64,000 bases of DNA from Flavobacterium sp. LC2016-01 (GCF_009711135.1 NZ_WMIC01000002.1:496001-560000); one strand, 5' to 3'. Shown: positions 1-9,209, counted from the first letter of the stretch. Notes: generated by a model from the sequence alone, not told the origin. Program-made: numbers and translations.

Positions 1-1
1 A

Positions 2-976
2 GAAGGATTTGATGTTCGTATTTCTGGTCAGGATGTTGAAAGAGGAACTTTCTCTCACCGTCATGCTGTTGTTAAAGTAGAAGATTCAGAAGAAGAAGTA
101 ATTCTTTTAAATGGTATCGAAAACAAAAAAGGAAAATTTGGCGTATTCAATTCTCTATTATCTGAATACGGAGTTCTAGGTTTTGATTACGGATATGCAT
201 TAGCAAACCCAAAAGCCTTAACAATTTGGGAAGCACAATTTGGAGATTTCTCTAACGGAGCTCAAATTATGATTGACCAATACATTTCTTGTGGAGAAGA
301 TAAATGGAACAACCAAAATGGTATCGTTTTATTATTGCCTCACGGATATGAAGGTCAAGGTGCAGAACACTCTTCTGCAAGAATGGAGCGTTATTTACAG
401 CTTTGTGCAAGACAAAACATGTACGTTGCTGACTGTACAACGCCAGCAAACTTCTTCCACTTGTTGAGAAGACAAATGAAAACGAATTTCCGTAAACCTT
501 TGGTAGTTTTCTCTCCAAAAAGTTTATTACGTGATCCAAGATGCGTATCTACAGTTGAAGAGTTAGCAAGCGGAAGTTTCCAAGAAACAATTGACGATAA
601 TACAGTAGATAAAAAGAAAGTAAAAACTTTAGTTTTTGTTACTGGTAAATTCTACTATGACATCGTTGCAGAAAGAGAAAACAACGGAAGAAATGATGTT
701 GCAGTTGTTCGTATCGAGCAATTATTCCCTTTACCAGTTGAGCAGTTAAAAGCAATTATCGCACAATATCCAAATGCTGATGATTATGTTTGGGCTCAGG
801 AAGAACCTAAAAACATGGGAGCTTACAGCTTTATGTTAATGAACTTTGATCTTGTAAAATGGAGATTAGCTTCGTTAAAAGCTTATGCTGCTCCAGCATC
901 TGGAAGTTATACACGTGCAAAACGTCGTCATGCAGATGCAATTAGAATGGTATTCGATAAAAATTTATTCAGATAA
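2..976 (+). CDS. sucA: 2-oxoglutarate dehydrogenase E1 component, C-terminal part (5' end outside window)
   Basis: This is the last 324 residues of the thiamine-diphosphate-dependent E1 subunit, which decarboxylates 2-oxoglutarate in the TCA cycle. The frame is open from base 2, well upstream of the first internal ATG at 269. It begins with the conserved segment SGQDVERGTFSHRHA, followed by the pyrimidine-binding/transketolase-like region (residues matching FSNGAQIMIDQYI and LLPHGYEGQGAEHSSARMER) and the C-terminal domain ending in KNLFR. These blocks are typical of SucA/OdhA. sucB follows 72 bp downstream, so the two are probably cotranscribed. Only the family-level call depends on recall; truncation is due to the window edge, not to a defect. 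Confidence 0.95.
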   Translation, partial: EGFDVRISGQDVERGTFSHRHAVVKVEDSEEEVILLNGIENKKGKFGVFNSLLSEYGVLGFDYGYALANPKALTIWEAQFGDFSNGAQIMIDQYISCGEDKWNNQNGIVLLLPHGYEGQGAEHSSARMERYLQLCARQNMYVADCTTPANFFHLLRRQMKTNFRKPLVVFSPKSLLRDPRCVSTVEELASGSFQETIDDNTVDKKKVKTLVFVTGKFYYDIVAERENNGRNDVAVVRIEQLFPLPVEQLKAIIAQYPNADDYVWAQEEPKNMGAYSFMLMNFDLVKWRLASLKAYAAPASGSYTRAKRRHADAIRMVFDKNLFR

Positions 977-990
977 AAAGAATGTTTCAA

Positions 991-1022
991 GTTTCAATCC
1001 TGATTGCTATCGGGATTGAAAC
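991..1022. repeat. short inverted repeat between sucA and sucB
   Basis: Perfect 10-bp arms (GTTTCAATCC at 991-1000 and GGATTGAAAC at 1013-1022) enclose a 12-base loop containing GATTGCTATCG. The loop resembles the CCGATAGCTATCGG palindrome found at 7356. It lies inside the probable sucAB transcript and has no U-tract, so it is more likely a dispersed repeat than a terminator. Confidence 0.6.
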
Positions 1023-1048
1023 CATAAAAACCTTAAACAAAAACAAAG

Positions 1049-2290
1049 ATGATTTTAGAAATGAAAGTCCCATCACCAGGGGAATCAATAAAAGAAGTTG
1101 AAATTGCAACTTGGTTAGTTAAAGACGGAGATTATGTAGAAAAAGATCAAGCTATTGCTGAAGTTGATTCAGATAAAGCTACTCTTGAATTACCTGCTGA
1201 AATGAGCGGTGTAATTACACTAAAAGCTGAAGAAGGTGATACTGTAGCAGTAGGCGCTGTAGTTTGTTTAATTGATACAGATGCTGCAAAACCAGCAGGA
1301 AGCGCTCCAGCTGCACCAGCAGCAGAAGCTCCAAAAGCTGAAGCACCAAAAGCAGAAGTAAAAGCTGAGGCTCCAAAAGCAGCTCCGGCTCCAGCAGCAG
1401 CACCAAGTTATGCAGCTGGAACTCCATCTCCTGCAGCAAGAAAAATATTAGATGAAAAAAATATCGCTCCGGCAACTGTTTCAGGAACTGGAAAAGGTGG
1501 AAGAATCACTAAAGATGATGCTGTAAATGCAGTACCTTCTATGGGAACTCCAACAGGAGGAAGCCGTGGAACTGAGCGTACAAAATTATCTATGTTACGT
1601 CGTAAAGTAGCAGAAAGATTAGTTTCGGCTAAAAACGAAACAGCTATGCTTACTACTTTCAACGAAGTAAACATGACACCGATCAACCAAATTCGTAATG
1701 AATACAAAGATGCTTTCAAAGCAAAACATGGCGGTTTAGGTTTAGGTTTCATGTCATTCTTTACAAAAGCAGTTACAAGAGCTTTACAATTATATCCAGA
1801 TGTTAACTCAATGATGGATGGTGATTACAAAATCGCTTACGATTTTGCTGACATCTCAATTGCAGTTTCTGGACCAAAAGGATTAATGGTTCCTGTTGTT
1901 CGTAATGCTGAATTATTAACTTTCCGCGGTATTGAAGCTGAAATCAAAAGATTAGCTTTAAGAGCTCGTGATGGTCAAATCACAGTTGATGATATGACTG
2001 GAGGAACTTTCACAATCACAAATGGTGGTGTTTTCGGAAGTATGTTGAGTACTCCAATTATCAACCCTCCTCAATCAGGAATCTTAGGAATGCACAATAT
2101 TATTGAGCGTCCAATTGCTGTGAACGGAAAAGTTGAAATTCACCCAATGATGTACGTTGCACTTTCTTACGATCACAGAATTATTGACGGACGTGAGTCT
2201 GTTGGTTTCTTGGTTGCTGTGAAAGAAGCTTTGGAAAACCCATTAGAATTATTAATGAACGGAGATGCTAAACGTGCTTTAGAATTGTAA
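1049..2290 (+). CDS. sucB: dihydrolipoyllysine-residue succinyltransferase (E2 of 2-oxoglutarate dehydrogenase)
   Basis: E2 core of the 2-oxoglutarate dehydrogenase complex (413 aa); it transfers the succinyl group from E1 to CoA through a swinging lipoyl arm. Domain order is visible: lipoyl domain at residues 1-80 with the modified lysine K43 in [10 protein letters not shown], an Ala/Pro/Lys-rich flexible linker at about 85-125, a peripheral-subunit-binding domain at about 125-160 ([14 protein letters not shown]), and the acyltransferase domain to the end. The catalytic HxxxDG motif is H376 to D380 ([12 protein letters not shown]). Length is normal for the family. A terminator follows 25 bp after the stop. 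The E3 subunit is not in the window. Confidence 0.97.
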   Translation: MILEMKVPSPGESIKEVEIATWLVKDGDYVEKDQAIAEVDSDKATLELPAEMSGVITLKAEEGDTVAVGAVVCLIDTDAAKPAGSAPAAPAAEAPKAEAPKAEVKAEAPKAAPAPAAAPSYAAGTPSPAARKILDEKNIAPATVSGTGKGGRITKDDAVNAVPSMGTPTGGSRGTERTKLSMLRRKVAERLVSAKNETAMLTTFNEVNMTPINQIRNEYKDAFKAKHGGLGLGFMSFFTKAVTRALQLYPDVNSMMDGDYKIAYDFADISIAVSGPKGLMVPVVRNAELLTFRGIEAEIKRLALRARDGQITVDDMTGGTFTITNGGVFGSMLSTPIINPPQSGILGMHNIIERPIAVNGKVEIHPMMYVALSYDHRIIDGRESVGFLVAVKEALENPLELLMNGDAKRALEL

Positions 2291-2314
2291 TTTCATTAAA
2301 AAATCAATACTATT

Positions 2315-2350
2315 AAAAAGCCTGTTCATCAATTTGAACAGGCTTTTTTT
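2315..2350 (+). terminator. rho-independent terminator after sucB
   Basis: Perfect stem of AAAAAGCCTGTTCA (2315-2328) with TGAACAGGCTTTTT (2335-2348), a 6-base loop, then a run of T. Confidence 0.9.
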
Positions 2351-2449
2351 CTTAATATTAGCTTAATTTTAGCTTAAGATGTTAATTTTTTAAACAAATG
2401 TAAATTTTACCCTTTAAAAATTATTTTATTTAGAATAAATAAAAATAGC

Positions 2450-2480
2450 TTGTATAGTTGGCAACCATAACATAAATTTG
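2450..2480 (+). promoter_or_regulatory. promoter of the siderophore receptor gene
   Basis: TAAATTTG at 2473-2480 matches the Bacteroidota -7 box TAnnTTTG, and TTG at 2450-2452 lies 20 nt upstream, as in the Flavobacterium consensus. Just upstream, at 2424-2444, TTTTATTT and AAATAAAA form an 8-bp inverted repeat with a 5-base spacer, a possible iron-regulator site (low confidence). Confidence 0.75.
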
Positions 2481-2507
2481 CACTATTCAAATCAATTCTA
2501 AATAAAA

Positions 2508-4988
2508 ATGAAATATAAATTTACAATTTCTTTTTTGAGCTTTTGTTTTTTCCTATTAGCGAGTACTTCAATCTCGGCACAGCAAAAAGCAACTATAAAA
2601 GGTAAAATCAGCTTAGACAATAATCAAGCTGCCGACAATGTTTCAATTGTACTAAAAGGTACAAAAATTGGAACCAACACAGACAGCAATGGTAACTACG
2701 AAATCAAAAACGTAAAACCAGGAAGTTATACCCTTAGAGTTTCTGCAGTAGGTTTTACTTCTAAAGAAAAAAGCATTACACTTAATAGTGGAGATGAAAT
2801 TATAGAAAACTTCACTATTACTTCAAATTCTGAGCAATTAGACGAAATTTTAATCAACGGAGGAAACAAGAAAAATCCTTTGGCTCGTAAAGAAACGCAG
2901 CAAGTATCAAGATTACCACTTAAAAATCTTGAAAACCCACAAGTATATACTACAATTACAAGCGAACTTTTAAAAGAGCAAGTGGTTACCAATATTGACG
3001 ATGCTCTTAAAAACGCTCCAGGATTAACGCCGCTTTGGGCTTCAACTGGACGTGGCGGCGATGGTGCAGGCTATTTCTCTTTAAGAGGATTTGCTGTGCA
3101 GCCAACAATGATTAACGGATTGCCAGGATTAACAAACGGAAGTTTAGATCCAGCAAACATTGATAAAATTGAAGTAATTAAAGGACCATCTGGAACTTTA
3201 TTTGGAAGCAGCTTAATCTCTTACGGAGGTTTAATCAACTTGACTACTAAAAAACCTTACGACCACTTTGGAGGTGAGGTAAACTATACTGCTGGAAGTT
3301 ACGGCTTAAACAGAGTTACTGTAGATGTTAATACTCCTTTAGACGAAGAACACAAAATAAACTTCCGTTTAAACACAGCTTACCATACTGAAAACAGTTT
3401 TCAAGATGCTGGATTCAGAAAATCATTTTTCTTTGCTCCTTCATTATCGTACCAAGTAAGTGACAAACTTTCGTTTTTCATTAATACAGAATTCATGAGC
3501 AATGAAGCAACTAACCCTACTATGCTGTTTTTAGATAGAGGTGCACCGCTTAGAGTTCACAATATCGACGAATTAGGTTACGACAACAAACGTTCTTATA
3601 CTAGCAACGAATTGTCTATCAAAACTCCATCATATAACCTTCAAGGACAAATGATGTATAAATTCAATGATCAATGGACTTCTCAGACTGTTGTATCAAG
3701 AGGTTCATCAAAATCAGATGGTTACTATTCATATTTATATGAAGGAACACAATACTATCCTGGAATTACAGAAGGAATTGTTTTGGGCCGTTACATGAAC
3801 TACCAAAACTCAACTACACTTACAACTGACATTCAGCAAAACTTTATTGGTGATTTTGTTATCGGAAGCATGAGAAACAGAATTGTTGCCGGTGTTGATT
3901 ATTTCAACAGAGGCGGTATTGATAATGGTTCAAGTTATGTTTCAAATGGAGGTATCTACATTGGAAACCTTGATACAAAAACAGTAAACGAAGAATTTTT
4001 CGGAATTACTGATCCTGCTAAATACATTACAAATGGCGACAGCGGAAAATTAACAAAAGCTGGATCTGATGCTCTTTTAGCTGATGCTTCAATGACTAAT
4101 GCTAAAACAAAACAAGAAGTTTACAGTGCTTATTTTTCTGATGTGATCAACTTCACTCCTGCTTTATCTGCAATGGCAAGTTTACGTGTTGACCGTTTTA
4201 TGACTGCTGGTGATGTTTCAACAAAAGATGATGATTTTAACCAAACTGCATTTTCTCCTAAATTTGGATTAGTTTATCAGCCAATTATTGACAAAGTTTC
4301 GCTTTTTGCAAACTATATGGATGGTTTTGCAAACTCAGCTCCTGTAACAGAAATTTTACCTGACGGAAGCAGACGTCCAAGAACTTTTAAACCAGAACAC
4401 GCAAATCAGTTTGAAGTTGGAACTAAATTAAACATATTTAAAGATAAACTTTACGCTACATTCAGCTACTATGATATTCAGGTAAAAGATCAGGTTTATA
4501 TCGTTTATACTGCAACAACTCAAACCGCTTTTCAAGATGGAGCACAAAGAAACAAAGGTTTTGAGGCTGAATTTATCGCAAATCCTATTAATGGCTTAAA
4601 CATCGTTGCAGGATACAGCTATGTAGATGCAATCTTAAACGCTGGAGATCCAGATTTCGTAGGCCACAGACCTGAAAGCTCTGGACCAAGAAACCTAGTA
4701 AATTTCTGGGCTAGCTATAAATTTCCAGAAGGAGACTTAAACGGTTTTGGTTTAGGTTTTGGAGGAAATTATGCTGATAAAAACCTTATCATGAACAGAA
4801 CGGTTACAGGACAATTTGCAATTCCTTCTTACACTGTTTTAAATTCTTCGATTTTCTACGGAACAGAAAAATTCACATTAACTCTTAAACTTGACAATAT
4901 TGCAAACGTTGATACTTATGACGGATGGTCTACAATCCACCCAAGAAACATGAGAAGCGCAGCAGCAAGTTTTTCTTATAGATTCTAA
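2508..4988 (+). CDS. TonB-dependent siderophore receptor
   Basis: Outer membrane receptor of 826 aa that should take up a ferric siderophore using TonB energy. A signal peptide ends at about residue 25 (cleavage after SISA). Residues about 28-115 form a carboxypeptidase-regulatory-like beta-sandwich (KGKISLDNNQAADNVSIVLKG), common in Bacteroidota receptors. The plug domain follows at about 130-250 (SLRGFAVQPTMINGLPG, VIKGPSGTLFGSS), then the barrel, ending with the terminal aromatic residue in FSYRF. The siderophore-receptor subfamily call rests on the plug and barrel motifs and on the downstream PepSY genes. It is not a SusC homologue, since no SusD follows. The actual ligand cannot be read from the sequence. 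Confidence 0.9.
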   Translation: MKYKFTISFLSFCFFLLASTSISAQQKATIKGKISLDNNQAADNVSIVLKGTKIGTNTDSNGNYEIKNVKPGSYTLRVSAVGFTSKEKSITLNSGDEIIENFTITSNSEQLDEILINGGNKKNPLARKETQQVSRLPLKNLENPQVYTTITSELLKEQVVTNIDDALKNAPGLTPLWASTGRGGDGAGYFSLRGFAVQPTMINGLPGLTNGSLDPANIDKIEVIKGPSGTLFGSSLISYGGLINLTTKKPYDHFGGEVNYTAGSYGLNRVTVDVNTPLDEEHKINFRLNTAYHTENSFQDAGFRKSFFFAPSLSYQVSDKLSFFINTEFMSNEATNPTMLFLDRGAPLRVHNIDELGYDNKRSYTSNELSIKTPSYNLQGQMMYKFNDQWTSQTVVSRGSSKSDGYYSYLYEGTQYYPGITEGIVLGRYMNYQNSTTLTTDIQQNFIGDFVIGSMRNRIVAGVDYFNRGGIDNGSSYVSNGGIYIGNLDTKTVNEEFFGITDPAKYITNGDSGKLTKAGSDALLADASMTNAKTKQEVYSAYFSDVINFTPALSAMASLRVDRFMTAGDVSTKDDDFNQTAFSPKFGLVYQPIIDKVSLFANYMDGFANSAPVTEILPDGSRRPRTFKPEHANQFEVGTKLNIFKDKLYATFSYYDIQVKDQVYIVYTATTQTAFQDGAQRNKGFEAEFIANPINGLNIVAGYSYVDAILNAGDPDFVGHRPESSGPRNLVNFWASYKFPEGDLNGFGLGFGGNYADKNLIMNRTVTGQFAIPSYTVLNSSIFYGTEKFTLTLKLDNIANVDTYDGWSTIHPRNMRSAAASFSYRF

Positions 4989-4994
4989 TTAATA

Positions 4995-5030
4995 AAAAAC
5001 ACCTTTCTGATTCAACAAAAAGGTGTTTTT
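4995..5030 (+). terminator. terminator after the receptor gene
   Basis: Stem of AAAAACACCTTT (4995-5006) and AAAGGTGTTTTT (5019-5030). The next gene starts 15 bp later, so this may only attenuate transcription into the small membrane genes. Confidence 0.75.
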
Positions 5031-5044
5031 AAATTCTATAAAAT

Positions 5045-5377
5045 ATGATAACAATAGCCAGTCTTATCGTTTTTTTAGCTTTTTACACGCTTTATTACAC
5101 TTCAAAAAGAGCCGTTTTATCGTATGATTTGGGTTTTGAAAAGTGGATGAAACGAAATCCAAAACAAACTAAAATCACAGGATTAATTTTGCTCGCGTCT
5201 GCATATTCAATGTGGCTTATAACAAAGTCACTATGCTGTGGCACTTTGATGTTTTTTATTCAGCTGATGACTGTTGGAAGTCTGATTATTATTCTGACTC
5301 CATTAAAAAAAGTAAACAGCAAAGCACTTTTGGCATTGTTTATTTTTATTGCAATTTTGGAATTCTACTACAACTAA
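5045..5377 (+). CDS. small membrane protein of a siderophore-uptake group (DUF3325-like)
   Basis: 110 aa with three or four predicted membrane segments (about 1-17, 45-62, 68-85, 92-108) and a basic loop (FEKWMKRNPKQTKITG). No catalytic motif is visible. Placement right after a siderophore receptor and before PepSY proteins, along with the size and layout, resembles the DUF3325 proteins that accompany iron-uptake genes; this match is from memory and tentative. It probably sits in the inner membrane. Confidence 0.6.
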   Translation: MITIASLIVFLAFYTLYYTSKRAVLSYDLGFEKWMKRNPKQTKITGLILLASAYSMWLITKSLCCGTLMFFIQLMTVGSLIIILTPLKKVNSKALLALFIFIAILEFYYN

Positions 5378-5396
5378 AACCAGTTTAAACCACGAT

Positions 5397-5699
5397 ATGC
5401 CAGCAAATCCGAAATATTTAACTCCTGCCTTTTGGCCTCGTTTTTTAAAAATCACAGCTGCTATTTTAGGAGGCTACTTTGTATCTATAACTTTTCATTT
5501 GGCATTAGCCGCTTGGTTCAATCGTGCTGCTGTCTTGATGACAATGGCTTTCACCGGATTTATTCTTTGGACTGCATTAATGGTCGTTGCTTTTTTAGCA
5601 AAAAGTGGCTGGAAAATCTGGGGTATCTATATTCTATTGAGTCTGCTTTTTTGTCTTTTTATCTATCTGGGTCAAACCTATAATCAAACGGCGCACTAA
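5397..5699 (+). CDS. small membrane protein of a siderophore-uptake group (DUF3649-like)
   Basis: I start this 100-aa protein at the ATG at 5397 (MPANPKYLTPAFWPRFLKI) rather than the upstream in-frame ATG at 5349, because 5349 lies inside the preceding gene and would add a polar, uninformative tail. Three hydrophobic segments are visible (about 15-35, 42-65, 70-90). Together with its neighbours it fits the small membrane partner seen in iron-uptake operons (DUF3649-like), a family match made from memory. It ends 3 bp before the PepSY gene, so the two are surely cotranscribed. Confidence 0.6.
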   Translation: MPANPKYLTPAFWPRFLKITAAILGGYFVSITFHLALAAWFNRAAVLMTMAFTGFILWTALMVVAFLAKSGWKIWGIYILLSLLFCLFIYLGQTYNQTAH

Positions 5700-5702
5700 T
5701 TT

Positions 5703-7253
5703 ATGAACAACCGTAATTATAATATCTATTTTCACACGCATACTGTCAGCGGTATTGTCATAAGTGTAGCTCTTTTTGTAATTTTCTTCGCTGGGTCTTT
5801 TTCTTTTTTTAGAGATGAAATCATCAATTGGGAAAGAAGTGAATCTACAGCTTTAACAAAGGAAATTCAATTAGATTACAACGATGCACTGCAGCATCTT
5901 GATAAAAAATATATTTTACACGGAAGAAATATTACCATCTCTAAACCTTCAATAGAAGACAGAGTTGCCGTTAGTATGGAAGGAACCAAAGATACTTTGG
6001 CTCCAGCCAAACAAAAAGAAGGACAGTTTTTTTATCTTAACAGTAAAAACTACAAATCATATACTTACGAAGAATCCTATTCATTAGGCGAATTGTTATA
6101 TCGACTGCATTTCTTTGCACAAATTCCATATCCTATTGGCTATTACCTTTCTGGATTTACAGCTTTGTTTTTCTTATTCGCCATTATAACGGGAGTTTTG
6201 CTTCATTGGAACAAAATTGTATCGAACTTTTATATGTTCCGTCCGAAAGAAAAATTAAAAACGCTATGGACAGATGCACATACAGCATTAGGAATGATTG
6301 GCCTTCCTTTTCAATTTGTGTATGCTGTTACGGGAGCTTTTTTTATGATTAAACTTTTAATCGTTGCGCCTGCCGTGATAGCATTGTACGGAGGTGATCA
6401 AAACAAATTATATAAGGAACTCGAATATACAGATGCCGATTATAAATTTGAAAACAAAAAATTAGCAAATCCATTTAATGTAAATCAGCTGGTTGCAAAA
6501 GCAAAAAGCAATTGGGCCGATTTTGAAATTACACGTGTTTTTATTCAAAATTATGGCGATGCGAATATGCATGTTTTGGTGGAAGGTGAACTGCTGAGCC
6601 ACAAAAAATTTACCGGAATAGGAAAAATTGATTACCGAGTTGCTGACGGAAAAATAGTTGCTAAAAAAGATCCTGTTTTACAAAACGGCTATCTCGATGT
6701 TGTAAAGAATGTTTTGTACCGAATTCATTTTGGTGATTATGGCGGTTATGCGTTAAAAATTATCAGTTTTATTTTAGGAATTATAACTTGTTTCGTTATA
6801 ATTTCAGGAGTTATGATTTGGTTAGTGGCTAGACAAAAAAACAATCTGCCAGAAAAGAAAAGACGTTTTAACGCTGCCGTTGTCCGTATTTATTTGGCAA
6901 TTTGTTTGAGTATGTATCCAATTACAGCCTTAGCCTTTATTGGAAGCAAAATGTTTTATCCTTTAAATCAATCTAATCTATTTACACTTTATTTTGGTGG
7001 ATGGCTATTGCTTACGATCTTTTTTATCATCAAAAAGAATGATTCTTTTACCAATAAATGCTGCCTGACTTCAGGAAGTATTTTAGGTTTTTTAATTCCT
7101 GTTACAAACGGAATTGTGACCGGAAACTGGTTTTGGAATTCCTTTATGCAAAACAAAATTCAGATCTTCTTTATTGATGTTTTCTGGATTTTATTGGCTT
7201 CAATTTCATTGTACGTCGCATATCATTTGAAACCAAAAAAAATAGTTTCTTAA
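5703..7253 (+). CDS. PepSY-associated transmembrane protein, probable ferric-siderophore reductase
   Basis: 516-aa inner membrane protein of the PepSY-associated TM helix type. The N-terminus has FHTHTVSGIVISVALFVIFFAGSF, the usual first helix with paired histidines; further helices lie near 155-175, 195-225, 345-375 and in the last 130 residues (four or five extra helices). His residues at the helix ends (HTHTVSG, LHFFAQ, HWNK, DAHTALG, RIHFGDYGG) are of the kind that bind haem. Proteins of this class encoded beside siderophore receptors have been linked to reductive release of iron in the periplasm; for this gene that is inference from context. It forms an operon with the two small membrane genes and probably the next PepSY gene. 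Confidence 0.8.
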   Translation: MNNRNYNIYFHTHTVSGIVISVALFVIFFAGSFSFFRDEIINWERSESTALTKEIQLDYNDALQHLDKKYILHGRNITISKPSIEDRVAVSMEGTKDTLAPAKQKEGQFFYLNSKNYKSYTYEESYSLGELLYRLHFFAQIPYPIGYYLSGFTALFFLFAIITGVLLHWNKIVSNFYMFRPKEKLKTLWTDAHTALGMIGLPFQFVYAVTGAFFMIKLLIVAPAVIALYGGDQNKLYKELEYTDADYKFENKKLANPFNVNQLVAKAKSNWADFEITRVFIQNYGDANMHVLVEGELLSHKKFTGIGKIDYRVADGKIVAKKDPVLQNGYLDVVKNVLYRIHFGDYGGYALKIISFILGIITCFVIISGVMIWLVARQKNNLPEKKRRFNAAVVRIYLAICLSMYPITALAFIGSKMFYPLNQSNLFTLYFGGWLLLTIFFIIKKNDSFTNKCCLTSGSILGFLIPVTNGIVTGNWFWNSFMQNKIQIFFIDVFWILLASISLYVAYHLKPKKIVS

Positions 7254-7270
7254 AAGAAATCAAAGGAATT

Positions 7271-7335
7271 TTTCACGCAGATTCCGCAGATTGAGCAGAT
7301 AATATTTTAAATAAATCCGCCAAATCTGCGTGAAA
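7271..7335. repeat. inverted repeat in the gap between the two PepSY genes
   Basis: TTTCACGCAGATT (7271-7283) is perfectly complementary to AATCTGCGTGAAA (7323-7335). Partial internal echoes (CCGCAGATT, AATCCGCC) lie between. It looks like a dispersed intergenic palindrome; there is no U-tract. Confidence 0.65.
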
Positions 7336-7355
7336 GAAACTTTGCGCTTTCGCTC

Positions 7356-7369
7356 CCGATAGCTATCGG
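7356..7369. repeat. 14-bp perfect palindrome CCGATAGCTATCGG
   Basis: Self-complementary over all 14 bases. Degenerate copies occur at 1003-1014 and 13256-13268, so it is a recurring intergenic word here. Confidence 0.6.
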
Positions 7370-7486
7370 ATTGCGAGATTAATTCTTTTATTAGAATCCT
7401 GTCTTTATCAAACTTGCGAACGAATTAATTAGAATTATTTGTCCCATATAAATTTTGCGCATAATTTTACGCTTTTAATCAAAAAA

Positions 7487-8620
7487 ATGGGATTCAAAAC
7501 GCAAATACGTTTTCTTCATAAATGGCTCGGATTAATTTCCGGGCTTATTGTTTTTATTGTCTGTATTACAGGCTGTATTTTCTGTTTTAATGACGAAATA
7601 AAAGACATTACCCGAAAAGAATGGCGATTAGTTGAACCTCAGAATAAACCCTTTTTGATGCCTTCGGTTTTAAAAGAAAAAGCGAAGGAAATTGTGCCAA
7701 AAAACAAAATAAGCATGGTCGCTTATTACGGAAAAAACCGTTCGGCAATTGTTTATACGTATTCAGATGCCGAAAATTTATATCTCTATTTTAATCCTTA
7801 CACAGGTCAATATTTAAAAACCGAAAATCCCAAAACTGACTTTTTCATTATTGTCGAATACATTCATTTGTATCTTCTTCTGCCTGATTATATTGGGAAA
7901 CATATCATTGGAGGCGCAACAATCGTTTTTATTTTATTATTGATTTCTGGAATTATTCAATGGTGGCCAAAACGAAAAAGTGATATAAAAAGAAGTTTCA
8001 CCATTAAATGGAATGCTAAATGGCGTCGCGTAAATTATGACTGGCACAATACTTCCGGATTTTATATTGCGTTGATTGCACTTATTCTTGCCATTACCGG
8101 TTTAACTTTTACCTACGAATGGGTTGGCGACGGAATTTATAAAACATTTAATTTTGGCGGAGACAAAGCCGCCGAAACAAAAACTCCCGTAATCGACACT
8201 ACAAAATTCAAATCAATTTCTGTTACGGCAATTGGCAAAGCTTTTGTACAGACAATGAAACTCCAGCCAAAGGCCGAAATGTTTTTTGTTATGGTACCGC
8301 AGCAAAAAACGGATATTGTGAGTACAGGCGCGTACCCACATACGCTGCGATACGATCAACAGAGCAATTATTATTTTCATCCGTCAGATGGGAAATTAAT
8401 TCAAAGTCAGACTTTTGATAAAAAAACGCTCGGACTACAGGTTGTAGAAATGAATTATGGCATTCACACCGGACAAGTTTTAGATTTGCCTGGAAAAATA
8501 ATAGCTTTTACAGTCAGCCTGCTTGCATCAGCATTGCCTGTAACTGGTTTTGTAATTTGGTTTGGACGCCGAAAAAAGTCAAAAAAGTCAAAAAAGAACA
8601 TAAAAAAACCGCTTAAATAA
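7487..8620 (+). CDS. second PepSY-associated transmembrane protein
   Basis: 377 aa from the ATG at 7487 (MGFKTQIRFLHKWLGLISG); an in-frame TTG at 7439 would add 16 residues of no family character. Four helices of the PepSY-TM fold are visible: about 13-35 (HKWLGLISGLIVFIVCITG), 140-165, 195-220 and 340-365 (IIAFTVSLLASALPVTGFVIW). Histidines sit at the helix ends (LHKW, IHLYL, DWHNTSG, GIHTGQ). The C-terminus is a lysine-rich tail built from three repeats of KKS/KKN. It likely works with the upstream PepSY protein in siderophore-iron handling. The 233-bp gap before it holds two repeat elements. Confidence 0.8.
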   Translation: MGFKTQIRFLHKWLGLISGLIVFIVCITGCIFCFNDEIKDITRKEWRLVEPQNKPFLMPSVLKEKAKEIVPKNKISMVAYYGKNRSAIVYTYSDAENLYLYFNPYTGQYLKTENPKTDFFIIVEYIHLYLLLPDYIGKHIIGGATIVFILLLISGIIQWWPKRKSDIKRSFTIKWNAKWRRVNYDWHNTSGFYIALIALILAITGLTFTYEWVGDGIYKTFNFGGDKAAETKTPVIDTTKFKSISVTAIGKAFVQTMKLQPKAEMFFVMVPQQKTDIVSTGAYPHTLRYDQQSNYYFHPSDGKLIQSQTFDKKTLGLQVVEMNYGIHTGQVLDLPGKIIAFTVSLLASALPVTGFVIWFGRRKKSKKSKKNIKKPLK

Positions 8621-8632
8621 AGCGGTTTTTTT
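8603..8632 (+). terminator. terminator overlapping the end of the PepSY gene
   Basis: AAAAAACCGCTT (8603-8614) pairs with AAGCGGTTTTTT (about 8620-8632). The stop codon lies in the loop. Confidence 0.85.
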
Positions 8633-8650
8633 ATAATTTGTCGAAATTAA

Positions 8651-8998
8651 TTAATTTCTGTTTGCTAAAGCATTTTTCTGTAAACTTTTCACTGAGCTAA
8701 CTTTACTGTCAACATAAGCTACTTCTTTTAGACTGTCTTCATTAAAGAAAATCCATTTTCCAGTTTTCACTCCGTCTGTGTATTCCCCAACGGCTTTTTT
8801 ATTTCCTTTTTCGTCATAAGATACCCAAACACCATCCAACTTACCATCCTTAAAAAAGCCTTCTTGCTGCACTTTACCATTATCATAGTAATATGTAGCT
8901 TTTACCTTGTTTCCAACGGCTTCTAATTCAGGTTTAGTTTCCTGCGCAATTAACATTCCAGAGAACAACAACGCAGCTAAAATTACACTCTTTTTCAT
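8651..8998 (-). CDS. secreted MORN/YwqK-repeat protein
   Basis: 115 aa with a signal peptide (residues 1-18, MKKSVILAALLFSGMLIAQ). The mature part holds two or three repeats of the type YYDNGKVQQEGFFKDGKLDGVW and EYTDGVKTGKWIFF, the MORN-like repeat found in the YwqK family. Such repeats form short beta hairpins; the function is unknown. YwqK itself has been described as an antitoxin in Bacillus, but no toxin partner is visible here, so that role should not be assumed. A -7 box lies 34 bp upstream. Confidence 0.75.
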   Translation of the reverse strand: MKKSVILAALLFSGMLIAQETKPELEAVGNKVKATYYYDNGKVQQEGFFKDGKLDGVWVSYDEKGNKKAVGEYTDGVKTGKWIFFNEDSLKEVAYVDSKVSSVKSLQKNALANRN

Positions 8999-9031
8999 AT
9001 CTGTAGGTATTTAATGTTAAGAAATCTTTAT

Positions 9032-9039
9032 CAAATATA
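9032..9039 (-). promoter_or_regulatory. -7 box for the MORN/YwqK-repeat gene
   Basis: TATATTTG on the minus strand matches TAnnTTTG, 34 bp upstream of the start. No -33 TTG at the right distance. Confidence 0.45.
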
Positions 9040-9126
9040 ATCAAATGTTTACATTAAAAAAACTTTTGCTTAACAATTTGGTAACATTGAGTAAAAACTT
9101 AACATTGGAAATTTTAATAAAACAAG

Positions 9127-9152
9127 AAAACCAGCGCTCAGGCACTGGTTTT
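9127..9152 (-). terminator. terminator after the thioredoxin-like gene
   Basis: AAAACCAG (9127-9134) pairs with CTGGTTTT (9145-9152); on the minus strand the stem is followed by a T-rich stretch. Confidence 0.6.
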
Positions 9153-9209
9153 ACTGCTGTTTCCATGAAATCAGAATGTTACTATAACGTTATCGATTTC
9201 GTAAATAAA

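Noticed and set aside
1215..1752. Minus-strand frames over sucB
   Set aside because: They read the Ala/Pro/Lys linker in reverse as Leu-rich sequence; shadows of sucB.
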